Shown here: positions 1 to 6,905 of the stretch, piece after piece
Numbering within the stretch: position 1 is the stretch's first letter
Layout: every line of letters starts with the position of its first letter
NCBI GenBank assembly: GCA_900546695.1
Contig: URDX01000034.1
Span: 1-16,474 of the forward strand
DNA from: an uncultured Eubacteriales bacterium
GTDB taxonomy: Bacteria > Bacillota > Clostridia > Oscillospirales > CAG-272
Reading direction: 5' to 3'
DNA length: 16,474 bases
Translations under genes and position numbers: made by a program
Notes under the pieces: model-generated
The model's database searches: none
Seen by the model: the letters and a program-made list of their open reading frames with translations, nothing else
What the model was told of the DNA's origin: nothing

Positions 1-8
1 GGCGGTAG

Positions 9-112
9 AAAAAGCGGATAATCATTCCCTTGGAGAAATCCGATAGGATTTCATCTGCTTTCCTTGTATTTATGCTGAATAAAAGTCAAATAATTTCTCT
101 TATCCGCTTTTT
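9..112. terminator. Long-armed inverted repeat after the ATP synthase operon, probable bidirectional terminator
   Basis: Two perfect 13-base arms, AAAAAGCGGATAA at 9-21 and TTATCCGCTTTTT at 100-112, are separated by 78 bases. On either strand the closing arm ends in five T, as in an intrinsic terminator. The large loop contains a second perfect hairpin at 35-52 (GAAATCC, GATA loop, GGATTTC). It lies 25 bases past the stop of atpC. A compound terminator is the simplest reading; a small structured RNA is possible. The gene beyond the left edge is not visible. Confidence 0.55.
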
Positions 113-136
113 AGGTCTGCGCTTTTTTAGCCTTCA

Positions 137-544
137 CTATTGGGTTTCGCCCTTGACGCGGAGGCGATTCAACGCCCGCGCAATATTCGCTTGCGCAAGC
201 CTATACTCATGTATACTGCGCCTCTGCAGCACCGCCTCACGCGAAGCCTCGAGCTCGCGTCTTGCGCGGTTGGCATCAATTTCCTCGGGTCGCTCTGCAG
301 CGCCGACCAGCACAAGCACCTCTCCGCCCTCCGCCTTTACGAGCCCTGAAGAAACGGCAAGAATATGCTCCTCCCCCTCGGGCGTACGGTATGTAAGCTT
401 ACCAGGCACAATAGCGCTTATCATATTACTGTGCAGCGCCATAATTCCGTACTGACCGTCGCTCGTCGGAACGATGAGTGAGACGCACGGTCCCTGATAC
501 TCGGCTCCGTCGGAGGCGAGTATTTTTACGTTAAAGGTGTTCAT
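137..544 (-). CDS. atpC: F-type ATP synthase epsilon subunit
   Basis: A 135-residue protein matching the epsilon subunit, the central-stalk component that couples rotation to the c-ring and can inhibit ATP hydrolysis through its C-terminal helices. The N-terminal beta-sandwich begins MNTFNVKILASDG and contains the family-typical stretch around YGIMALHSNMISAI (about residues 33-46). The C-terminal part from about residue 88 is helical and charged, with two helices (ANRARRELEAS and the segment ending ARALNRLRVKG). Length is normal for the family. The start codon overlaps the stop of the beta gene by four bases (ATGA, 541-544), and a GAGGG ribosome binding site lies just upstream, so translation is probably coupled. 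It is the last gene of the operon. Confidence 0.95.
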   Translation of the reverse strand: MNTFNVKILASDGAEYQGPCVSLIVPTSDGQYGIMALHSNMISAIVPGKLTYRTPEGEEHILAVSSGLVKAEGGEVLVLVGAAERPEEIDANRARRELEASREAVLQRRSIHEYRLAQANIARALNRLRVKGETQ

Positions 545-1947
545 GCGTTGCCCTCTTTTGCAAGCTGCTCTGCCTTGACCTTGACATCGTCGATGGTTCC
601 GACGTTGAAGAACGCCGCCTCGGGATATGCATCCATATCACCGTCAAGGATGGTACGGAAGCCGCGCACGCTCTCGCGCAGCGGGACATATATTCCCGGC
701 AGACCCGAGAACTTTTCCGCAACATGTGTCGGCTGCGAGAGGAAACGCTGTATCTTTCTCGCACGTGTAACGACCTTTTTATCCTCATCGCCGAGCTCGT
801 CGATACCGAGAATGGCGATGATATCCTGCAGCTCGCTGTACTTCTGCAGTACCTCCTGCACGCCGCGCGCAACGTCGTAATGCTCCTGACCTACGATATC
901 CGCCTCAAGTATACGCGAGGAGGATGCAAGCGGGTCGACGGCGGGGTATATGCCCTGCTCGGAGATCTTTCTCGAGAGGACGGTCGTTGCGTCAAGGTGC
1001 GAGAAGGTCGTAGCGGGTGCGGGGTCGGTAAGGTCGTCGGCAGGGACGTAGACCGCCTGTACCGATGTTACCGAGCCGTCGCGCGTCGACGCGATACGCT
1101 CCTGCAGCGCGCCCATCTCCTCCGCGAGCGTAGGCTGATAGCCGACTGCGGAGGGCATACGTCCGAGCAGGGTCGAGACCTCGCTGCCCGCCTGGACGAA
1201 ACGGAATATGTTATCTATAAACAGCAGCACATCCCTGTGCTCCTGCTCGCGGAAGTACTCCGCCATGGTAAGACCGGAAAGCGCGACGCGCATACGCACA
1301 CCGGGGCTCTCGTTCATCTGACCGAACACAAGCGCAGTCTTTCCGATAACTCCGCTCTCCTTCATCTCATTCCAGAGGTCGTTGCCCTCACGGCTGCGCT
1401 CTCCGACTCCCGTAAAGATGGAGTATCCGCCGTGCTCCATGGCGACGTTGTGTATCAGCTCCTGAATAAGCACCGTTTTGCCGACACCCGCGCCGCCGAA
1501 AAGTCCTATCTTACCGCCCTTGGGGTACGGCTCAAGCAGGTCAATGACCTTGATGCCCGTCTCGAGCACCTCGACTGCGGGGCACTGCTCATCAAAGCGC
1601 GGTGCGCGGCGATGTATCTCCCATCTGGGTGCATCATCGGATATCTTCTCTCCCCCGTCTATCGGGTCGCCGAGAACGTTGAACATGCGTCCGAGCGTAT
1701 TCTCGCCGACGGGTACGCTGATACCGTGTCCGCTCGCCTTTACGGGCATTCCGCGGACAAGGTCCTCGCTCTCCGAAAGCATGATGCAGCGGACGGTATT
1801 TCCGCCGACATGCTGCGCAACCTCCATAACGCGGGTCTTGCCGTGGACCTCGACCGACAGCGCCTCCTTTATATGCGGGATGCTGCCCGGCTCGAATTCG
1901 CAATCGACGACAGGTCCGGAGACCTCAACGATCCTTCCCGTATTCAT
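541..1947 (-). CDS. atpD: F-type ATP synthase beta subunit
   Basis: The catalytic subunit of F1, which makes or hydrolyses ATP on the cytoplasmic face of the membrane. Seen directly: the P-loop GGAGVGKT at about residues 151-158, the GERSREGNDLW segment with its catalytic glutamate/arginine region, the LLFIDNIFRF Walker B strand, the PAPATTFSHLD signature, and a DELGDEDK loop matching the DELSEED motif. At 468 residues it has the usual length. GTG at 1950 directly precedes the ATG at 1947; AGGTGA is better spaced for the ATG, so that start was chosen. Unlike the other junctions in this operon there is a gap of about 105 bases between the gamma stop and this start. It contains a GGGAGCTCCC palindrome but no gene. 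Confidence 0.98.
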   Translation of the reverse strand: MNTGRIVEVSGPVVDCEFEPGSIPHIKEALSVEVHGKTRVMEVAQHVGGNTVRCIMLSESEDLVRGMPVKASGHGISVPVGENTLGRMFNVLGDPIDGGEKISDDAPRWEIHRRAPRFDEQCPAVEVLETGIKVIDLLEPYPKGGKIGLFGGAGVGKTVLIQELIHNVAMEHGGYSIFTGVGERSREGNDLWNEMKESGVIGKTALVFGQMNESPGVRMRVALSGLTMAEYFREQEHRDVLLFIDNIFRFVQAGSEVSTLLGRMPSAVGYQPTLAEEMGALQERIASTRDGSVTSVQAVYVPADDLTDPAPATTFSHLDATTVLSRKISEQGIYPAVDPLASSSRILEADIVGQEHYDVARGVQEVLQKYSELQDIIAILGIDELGDEDKKVVTRARKIQRFLSQPTHVAEKFSGLPGIYVPLRESVRGFRTILDGDMDAYPEAAFFNVGTIDDVKVKAEQLAKEGNA

Positions 1948-2052
1948 CACTTATCACCTATATCCATAGCCCCCGCGGGAGCTCCCTTTCCTGCGAAAAA
2001 TGCGACTGTTCCGCGCCGCCCGATCGCGCCGACTTAGCTCTGCTGTCGGAAT

Positions 2053-2970
2053 TTATGCCTCGGATGCCTGTGCCCGACGCTTTTTGCGTTTTCGCCGCTG
2101 AGCCTTGGCACCCGCGGAGACCTCGGTGATCTCCTGCGTTATCGCCGCCTGACGTACGCGGTTAAAGCTTACGGACAGCTCCGCAAGCATCTTTGCCGCG
2201 TTGTCGTTTGCAGCGCTCATTGCCGACATTCTCGACTCCTGCTCACAGCAGAAGGAAGCGACAAGAGCGCTGTAAATAAAGCCTGTAATATAGCTCTCGG
2301 TTGCGTTGTCGAGCACCGCCTCAACCGACGGAACGAACTCAAACGGCGATTCCACCGCCCTCTCGCCCTCATGGGTGAGAAAGTCCTTGCGATGGAACGG
2401 CAGCAGTCGCGTGCTGCGCGGAGTGCATTCGAGCTTTGCGTCCATGTCGGTATATATAACGTATATCTTGCCTATCTCGCCGCGGTTATAGAGATCGAGC
2501 AGAAGCTCGCTTATCTCTCGCGCACGGCGGATGGTGGGATTTTGCGCGGTGTATAGAAAGCTGCGCTCAACCTTATATTCGGTCGTGCTGAAATGCGCTC
2601 TGCCGTACTCGCCGACAACGAAAAGACGCGTGTCGGGATGTGCCGACAGCATTCCCTCCGCCTCGCGGAGCACGTTCTGATTGTATGCGCCCGCAAGACC
2701 CTTATCAGCCGTTATAACAAGGCATGCATAGGTATCAACGCTGACGGGAGCGCCGTCGGCAGGATAGAAATACTTGCTCTCAACACCGTCGACGGTGCGG
2801 AAGATACGCTTCATCTCGCCCTTCAGAGCGTCAAAATACGGGCGGGTCATATCAAGCTCCGCCTTTGCTTTTCTAAGCTTTGTAGATGCAATGAGATACA
2901 TCGCATTAGTTATCTTCTGCGTGTCACGGATGCTCGACATCCTATCCTTAATTTCCTTCGTGCCGGTCAT
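2053..2970 (-). CDS. atpG: F-type ATP synthase gamma subunit with polybasic tail
   Basis: The rotor shaft of F1. The N-terminal helix (KEIKDRMSSIRDTQKITNAM) and the C-terminal helix (SFNRVRQAAITQEITEVSAG) match the two halves of the coiled coil that runs through the alpha3beta3 ring, and the central GLAGAYNQN segment is family-typical. It is 305 residues from the ATG at 2970. A GTG at 2976 would overlap the alpha stop, but GGCGGG is too close to that codon and is well placed for the ATG. Most family members stop shortly after the EI(T/S)EI..GA segment. Here about 15 extra residues follow, dominated by RRKRKKRR, a strongly basic tail that would emerge at the top of the alpha3beta3 ring. Confidence 0.95.
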   Translation of the reverse strand: MTGTKEIKDRMSSIRDTQKITNAMYLIASTKLRKAKAELDMTRPYFDALKGEMKRIFRTVDGVESKYFYPADGAPVSVDTYACLVITADKGLAGAYNQNVLREAEGMLSAHPDTRLFVVGEYGRAHFSTTEYKVERSFLYTAQNPTIRRAREISELLLDLYNRGEIGKIYVIYTDMDAKLECTPRSTRLLPFHRKDFLTHEGERAVESPFEFVPSVEAVLDNATESYITGFIYSALVASFCCEQESRMSAMSAANDNAAKMLAELSVSFNRVRQAAITQEITEVSAGAKAQRRKRKKRRAQASEA

Positions 2971-2972
2971 GC

Positions 2973-4541
2973 TCACTCACCCGCCGATGTACGGCAATAC
3001 TCCTCGCACGCGCGGAGAATGCGTGCACGGCTATCGTCGCTAAGCACTCCGCTCGAGGTAATCTCGCTGCATGTGCCCGACTCGCTCGCGCTGACGTACT
3101 CAAGCATAGCGGCTGCAAACTCGGGCACTTTTGCCGTCGGAACATGCTGAAATACGTGACCCAAACCCGCAATAAGCAGAATAACCTGCTCGATATCCGA
3201 ATAGGGATGACCGTTCTTCTGACGCAGCAGCGCCATAAGGCTCTTGCCATATTCGAGCTGATTCTGCGTCGCCTCGTCGAGGTCGCCCGAGAACTGGGTA
3301 AAGACCTCCATCTCGCGGTACTGTGCGAGCTCAAGACGCAGCGAGCCTACCGCCCGCTTCATAGCCTTTGTCTGTGCGCTGCCGCCGACACGGGAAACCG
3401 AAAGTCCGACGTTGACCGCAGGGCGCTGTCCGGCAAAGAACAGCTCGCTCTCGAGAAATATCTGTCCGTCGGTTATCGAGATGATGTTGGTCGGGATGTA
3501 TGCGGAAACGTCACCCGCCTGCGTCTCTACTATCGGCAGAGCCGTCATGCTTCCGCCGCCGCGCTCCTCAGAGAGATGCGCAGAGCGCTCAAGCAGACGT
3601 GAATGCAGATAGAAAACGTCGCCCGGGTATGCTTCACGACCCGGGCTGCGTTCGAGCAGCAGACTCATGCTTCGGTATGCGATAGCGTGCTTGGACAGGT
3701 CGTCGTAAACGATGAGCACATCCCTGCCCGAGTTCATGAAATACTCACCCATTGCACAGCCCGCGTACGGTGCGATATACTGCATGGGGGCGGAATCACT
3801 CGCTCCCGCGACAACGACCGTCGAATACTGCATTGCGCCGCCGCGGCGAAGCGTCTCGCACAGCTGTGCGACGGACGATGCCTTCTGACCGATGGCGACA
3901 TAGATGCAGATAACGCCCTTGCCCTTCTGATTAAGTATGGTATCGACCGCTATGGTGGTCTTACCCGTAACGCGGTCACCGATTATAAGCTCACGCTGTC
4001 CCTTGCCTATCGGGAACATCGAATCTATCGCGAGCAGACCCGTCTGCATAGGCGAGTTTACGCTTGCGCGGTCGATGATACCGGGCGCGGGGGATTCTAC
4101 GGGGAGATAATCGTCTGCGTGTATCTTTCCCTTGCCGTCGATGGGATTGCCGAGCGAGTCGATAACTCTGCCGACGAATTCATCTCCGACCGGTATGCCC
4201 GCCGTCTTTCCCGTACGGTGGACCGAGCTGCCCTCGACGATATCGCCGTCATCTCCGAAGAGAATACAGCCTATCTCTTCTCTGCCCATGTTCTGAACCA
4301 TGCCGCGGATGCCGCCGTCAAAGATAAGTATCTCGCCGTATGCGACATCGGGCAGTCCCGAAACGGTAGCAATACCGTCGCCGACCGTCTCGACCGTGCC
4401 CGTCTCTTCGGGCTGATCCGAGGGCTTCCACTCATCGAGCGATTCGCGCATGAGCGGGATTATATCACCCTCCGTGCCGAGCAGCGCAGACCATCTCTCG
4501 CGCAGATCGCGGAGCTGATTTTTTGCTTTTTCGTCGATCAT
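2973..4541 (-). CDS. atpA: F-type ATP synthase alpha subunit with extended N-terminus
   Basis: The non-catalytic nucleotide-binding subunit of F1. The P-loop is GDRVTGKT at residues 188-195 (the usual sequence is GDRQTGKT, so Q is V here), and the PAVNVGLSVSRVGGSAQTK signature is intact. The length is 522. Compared with E. coli alpha, the P-loop lies about 19 residues later because of a longer, charged, helix-like N-terminus (MIDEKAKNQLRDLRERWSAL). The alpha N-terminus is where delta docks in known enzymes. The start ATG overlaps the atpF stop (ATGA, 4538-4541) with GGGAGAGG upstream. No delta gene lies between the two, although that is its usual place. Confidence 0.97.
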   Translation of the reverse strand: MIDEKAKNQLRDLRERWSALLGTEGDIIPLMRESLDEWKPSDQPEETGTVETVGDGIATVSGLPDVAYGEILIFDGGIRGMVQNMGREEIGCILFGDDGDIVEGSSVHRTGKTAGIPVGDEFVGRVIDSLGNPIDGKGKIHADDYLPVESPAPGIIDRASVNSPMQTGLLAIDSMFPIGKGQRELIIGDRVTGKTTIAVDTILNQKGKGVICIYVAIGQKASSVAQLCETLRRGGAMQYSTVVVAGASDSAPMQYIAPYAGCAMGEYFMNSGRDVLIVYDDLSKHAIAYRSMSLLLERSPGREAYPGDVFYLHSRLLERSAHLSEERGGGSMTALPIVETQAGDVSAYIPTNIISITDGQIFLESELFFAGQRPAVNVGLSVSRVGGSAQTKAMKRAVGSLRLELAQYREMEVFTQFSGDLDEATQNQLEYGKSLMALLRQKNGHPYSDIEQVILLIAGLGHVFQHVPTAKVPEFAAAMLEYVSASESGTCSEITSSGVLSDDSRARILRACEEYCRTSAGE

Positions 4542-4981
4542 TTTGCCTCTCCCTCTGCCATCATCTTTTCGGTGGCAGCAACAGCAAGTCCTACGATCTC
4601 TTCTCTTGCATCGTCAACGGCTCTGCGGCGCTCCCTCTCGGCTGCGGCGCGTCCGTCTGCGATTATCTCTTCCTTCTTCTTTTCCGCATCGGCGATTATC
4701 TTTTCCGATATCTCGGCTGCGGCTTTGCTTGCTTCTGCCTTACTCTCGGCTATCTCGGCATCCGCGGATGCGAGACGCTCTGCATACTCCTGCTTGACTG
4801 CTTCAGCCTTTGCAAGTGCATCCTCGGTCTGTGCCTTGAGGTCGGCATAATGCTTCTGTCTGCCGTCCATGAACTTCTTAACGGGTCCGTACAGAAGGAA
4901 GTAGAGTCCGCCCGCAAGGATTACGAAGTTGAGCATATGCAGCAGTATCTGCTGAAAATTTATATTAAGTGGGATATTCAT
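4538..4981 (-). CDS. atpF: F-type ATP synthase b subunit, short C-terminus
   Basis: The peripheral-stalk subunit: one N-terminal membrane helix (about residues 10-31, through LNFVILAGGLYFLLYGPV) followed by a long charged alanine-rich coiled coil. The start was set at the ATG at 4981 because AAGGAG lies six bases upstream and this clears the atpE stop at 4992; a longer in-frame reading would run back into atpE. The protein is 147 residues. The coiled coil reaches the conserved LAVAATEKMM segment (comparable to LAVAGAEKII in E. coli b) but ends only six residues later. The last 15-20 residues, which bind delta in E. coli, are missing. The missing end fits the absence of atpH. Confidence 0.93.
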   Translation of the reverse strand: MNIPLNINFQQILLHMLNFVILAGGLYFLLYGPVKKFMDGRQKHYADLKAQTEDALAKAEAVKQEYAERLASADAEIAESKAEASKAAAEISEKIIADAEKKKEEIIADGRAAAERERRRAVDDAREEIVGLAVAATEKMMAEGEAK

Positions 4982-4991
4982 AGGCCGCTCC

Positions 4992-5384
4992 TTAAAGAAC
5001 GAATATGACAAGAATTGCAACTATAAGGGCATAAATGATTGCGGTCTCGATGAACACGAGTCCAAGCATAAGGCTTGCTCTTATGTTACCTGCAGCCTCG
5101 GGCTGACGCGCGATGCTCTCATTGGACTTAGAGATAGCCATTGCCATTCCGACCGCACCTGCGGCAGCTGCGATGCCGACGCAGACAGCGGCTGCAATAG
5201 CCTTGCTGCCTGCAGAGCTGTCGGCAGTCTCGGTCTCAGCGGCAGTCTCGGTCTCAGCGGCAGTCTCGGATGTTACGACCGCATCGGATGCAGGAGCGAT
5301 CTCCTCCGCGAAAACGGGGGCTGCGAAAACAGCGATCGCGGTAAGAACGAGAACCGCGGAAATTATCTTCTTTATCATCTTCAT
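4992..5384 (-). CDS. atpE: F-type ATP synthase c subunit with signal-peptide leader
   Basis: The proteolipid of the rotor ring. The C-terminal 70 residues are a standard c subunit: helix 1 (about 61-85), the polar loop SIARQPEAAGN (90-100), and helix 2 with the ion-carrying glutamate E113 in FIETAIIYAL. The position matching the Na+-coordinating glutamine of Ilyobacter-type rings appears to be methionine, which favours protons (inference). In front is an unusual 60-residue leader: a signal-peptide-like segment (residues 1-26, ending PVFA) and a linker with repeated TAAETE units. The total of 130 residues compares with about 70-90 normally. AGGAGG lies upstream of the ATG, 20 bases after atpB. 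Confidence 0.95.
   Translation of the reverse strand: MKMIKKIISAVLVLTAIAVFAAPVFAEEIAPASDAVVTSETAAETETAAETETADSSAGSKAIAAAVCVGIAAAAGAVGMAMAISKSNESIARQPEAAGNIRASLMLGLVFIETAIIYALIVAILVIFVL
5223..5269. repeat. 18-bp tandem repeat inside atpE
   Basis: The unit GGCAGTCTCGGTCTCAGC occurs at 5223-5240 and 5241-5258, followed by a partial third copy to 5269. It encodes the ETAAETETAAETET stretch of the linker between the signal-like leader and the c-subunit body. The unit is a multiple of three, so copy number can change without breaking the frame. Confidence 0.9.
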
Positions 5385-5404
5385 TTTTGTTTCCTCCTAA
5401 GCCC

Positions 5405-6247
5405 TTATGCACGGGCAGCTTTCATCTTTTTGTTTTTCTTTTCTTTTTTGGGGCTCTTCTCGGATACCTCACCGTAGAAGAGCGATACGAGCATCGTAAG
5501 CACGTAGGTCTGAATAAGTGCATGCAGCAGCGTGAACATTACTCCGACGACAACAGGCAGTACAAAGCTGAGGCTGATATAATAGTAGACCAGCTCGGTA
5601 ACGAGCAATCCGCTGAGCAGCGCTCCGAAGAGACGGAAGCTCATCGAGATAGGCAGCGAGAAGTCCTTGAGCGTTGCTCCGACTCCGCGCAGACCGTTGC
5701 CTACGATTCCGCCGCCGAGTATCACGAGATACGACAGACAGCCGAGCGAGATAGCTCCGTTAATGTCGGCAAGCGGTGCGGGCAGCGCGATGGATGCGCC
5801 CGCGGTCGTGACCGCCTGAAGCCCGAAAAGCTCAAAGGTCGTACCGAAGAAGATATACACGCCCGCTGCGAATATATACGCACCGAGAAAGCTGTTGCGA
5901 TGCGGGCTGTTCGTCTTTGCAAGGTTATTGAAAAAGTTCACCAGTTCTTCAACGAGCAATTGCACCCTTCCCGGCACCTCCTTCATCCGCGGAATGAGGA
6001 ATATACGTGCCGCAAGCGCAAGCAGAAGCAGTATGCCGGTCACGACAAAGCCGGATATCACCGCGGGATTGACCTCCATGCCGAGCAGGTTTATCTTGTT
6101 CGTCTCATGAAGCACCGCATCGCGCATCGCTTCCTTTATTGATTCGCTCTCACCGCCGGGGTTTCCTACGATAAATACCGCAGCAAGCAGCGCTGCAATA
6201 ATACACAGCCAGACGACGAGCGACGCCGTTCTTTTTTTCTTGTTCAT
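5405..6247 (-). CDS. atpB: F-type ATP synthase a subunit
   Basis: The stator subunit of Fo that forms the ion half-channels against the c-ring. It has 280 residues with several hydrophobic helices. The essential arginine is R205 in SMSFRLFGALLSG, and Q246 in LLHALIQTYVL matches the conserved glutamine of the last helix. The residue after RLFG is normally asparagine (RLFGN) and is alanine here. The C-terminus has a lysine-rich tail (KSPKKEKKNKKMKAARA). The start ATG follows GGGGAG. It is the first gene of the operon; no atpI lies upstream within the window, and about 70 nt of leader separate it from the predicted transcription start. Confidence 0.96.
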   Translation of the reverse strand: MNKKKRTASLVVWLCIIAALLAAVFIVGNPGGESESIKEAMRDAVLHETNKINLLGMEVNPAVISGFVVTGILLLLALAARIFLIPRMKEVPGRVQLLVEELVNFFNNLAKTNSPHRNSFLGAYIFAAGVYIFFGTTFELFGLQAVTTAGASIALPAPLADINGAISLGCLSYLVILGGGIVGNGLRGVGATLKDFSLPISMSFRLFGALLSGLLVTELVYYYISLSFVLPVVVGVMFTLLHALIQTYVLTMLVSLFYGEVSEKSPKKEKKNKKMKAARA

Positions 6248-6322
6248 ATGCCACTCCCCTCTTTAAAGGACGTTCGGCATTTGCGCGGAGCATACTCTCG
6301 CGTTATACCTTACAACCGTGAT

Positions 6323-6351
6323 ATTGTATCACCAAGCGGTGATTCAGTCAA
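6323..6351 (-). promoter_or_regulatory. Sigma-A promoter of the atp operon with an operator-like repeat in the spacer
   Basis: On the minus strand, TTGACT (6346-6351) is followed after exactly 17 bases by TACAAT (6323-6328). The spacer holds the inverted repeat ATCACCGCTTGGTGAT (6328-6343; six-base arms, four-base centre), which touches the -10 box. Transcription would start near 6316, about 70 bases before the atpB start codon. The boxes are a strong match; that the repeat binds a repressor is inference. Confidence 0.75.
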
Positions 6352-6359
6352 GTGGTTTT

Positions 6360-6415
6360 CGGATATTAAATAGTTAATATATCAAATTTTGATATATTAA
6401 ACAATTACATATCCG
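6360..6415. repeat. AT-rich palindrome upstream of the atp promoter
   Basis: A perfect inverted repeat with 13-base arms (TTAATATATCAAA) around one central base spans 6374-6400. It is enclosed by a second pair of arms, CGGATAT at 6360-6366 and ATATCCG at 6409-6415. It begins about 22 bases upstream of the -35 box of the atp promoter. It could be an activator or repressor site, an UP-like AT-rich element, or an extruding cruciform. No T tract typical of a terminator follows. Confidence 0.6.
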
Positions 6416-6493
6416 AGTCTGTCACTCGGGTGCGTCTGTCGGGAAAATTCGAAGCAAAGGCAGCCATGATTCAATGGTGCGGATAACACGCAG

Positions 6494-6530
6494 CGGACGG
6501 CACGGATTGATAACATTTCCGTGCCGTCCG
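6494..6530. repeat. Perfect 13-bp stem hairpin
   Basis: CGGACGGCACGGA (6494-6506) and TCCGTGCCGTCCG (6518-6530) enclose an 11-base loop. On the plus strand a T-rich stretch with seven T follows only after 11 further bases, so terminator activity is doubtful. The role is unknown. Confidence 0.7.
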
Positions 6531-6820
6531 TTATTATTCGGTTTTTTTCGCGTTGTATCGCGTAGGCAAATAGCGGCTGCTCGGTCAAAGCGATATTCCC
6601 ATCGCTCGGTATAATTGTACGGATAAAGATTGAAGTAATATTGAAGCACACACGCCGCATCATGTGCCGCATCGGGTGCATCGGTGTCACGATGTTATAC
6701 CCGACCGCCGCATACCGCGAAATCCCTGCTCCGATTATATCACCGCCTCGCGGACAAATCAAGCATAAACTTTATTATTGCTGCCGCGTGAAAATAAAGC
6801 GCGCCCGCTGTTTTTGACCG

Positions 6821-6856
6821 AAGAAAAAGCCGCAGACACATCACGCGCCTGCGGCT
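6821..6856 (-). terminator. Terminator of the dockerin-protein gene
   Basis: On the minus strand an 8-bp stem (AGCCGCAG ... CTGCGGCT; 6828-6835 and 6849-6856) is followed by TTTTTCTT. It lies 50 bases after the stop codon of the gene that ends at 6906. The plus strand also shows a T6 run (CTTTTTT) a few bases beyond the stem, so it may work both ways. Confidence 0.75.
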
Positions 6857-6905
6857 CATGCTTTTTTCCCGACATAATGCGGGTATTTATCATATTTGAC
6901 CGTTA

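Larger units (their letters stand above)
6416..6905. other. Non-coding spacer between the dockerin gene and the atp operon
   Basis: About 490 bases with no gene I can support. The minus-strand open frame here (121 codons) has no recognisable domain and the composition of chance translation. The stretch holds the terminator at 6824-6856 and a separate perfect hairpin at 6494-6530. Confidence 0.6.

Noticed and set aside
21..52. Nine-residue minus-strand mini-ORF (MKSYRISPRE) after atpC with a GGAAAG-type ribosome binding site
   Set aside because: It falls inside the fold-back element and ends at once; it is best explained as part of that structure.
724..2037. Plus-strand open frame of 437 codons
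   Set aside because: It lies antisense to the unmistakable atpD gene and extends into the gap before it; no domain is seen in its translation.
3603..4850. Plus-strand open frame of 415 codons
   Set aside because: Antisense shadow of atpA and atpF, produced by biased codon use.
5093..5384. Possible Na+-type c-ring
   Set aside because: The glutamine that coordinates Na+ in helix 1 appears replaced by methionine; only a threonine after E113 would fit, so a proton ring is more likely.
6397..6762. Minus-strand open frame of 121 codons upstream of the atp operon
   Set aside because: It spans the perfect hairpin at 6494-6530 and part of the AT-rich palindrome; no recognisable domain or convincing ribosome binding site.
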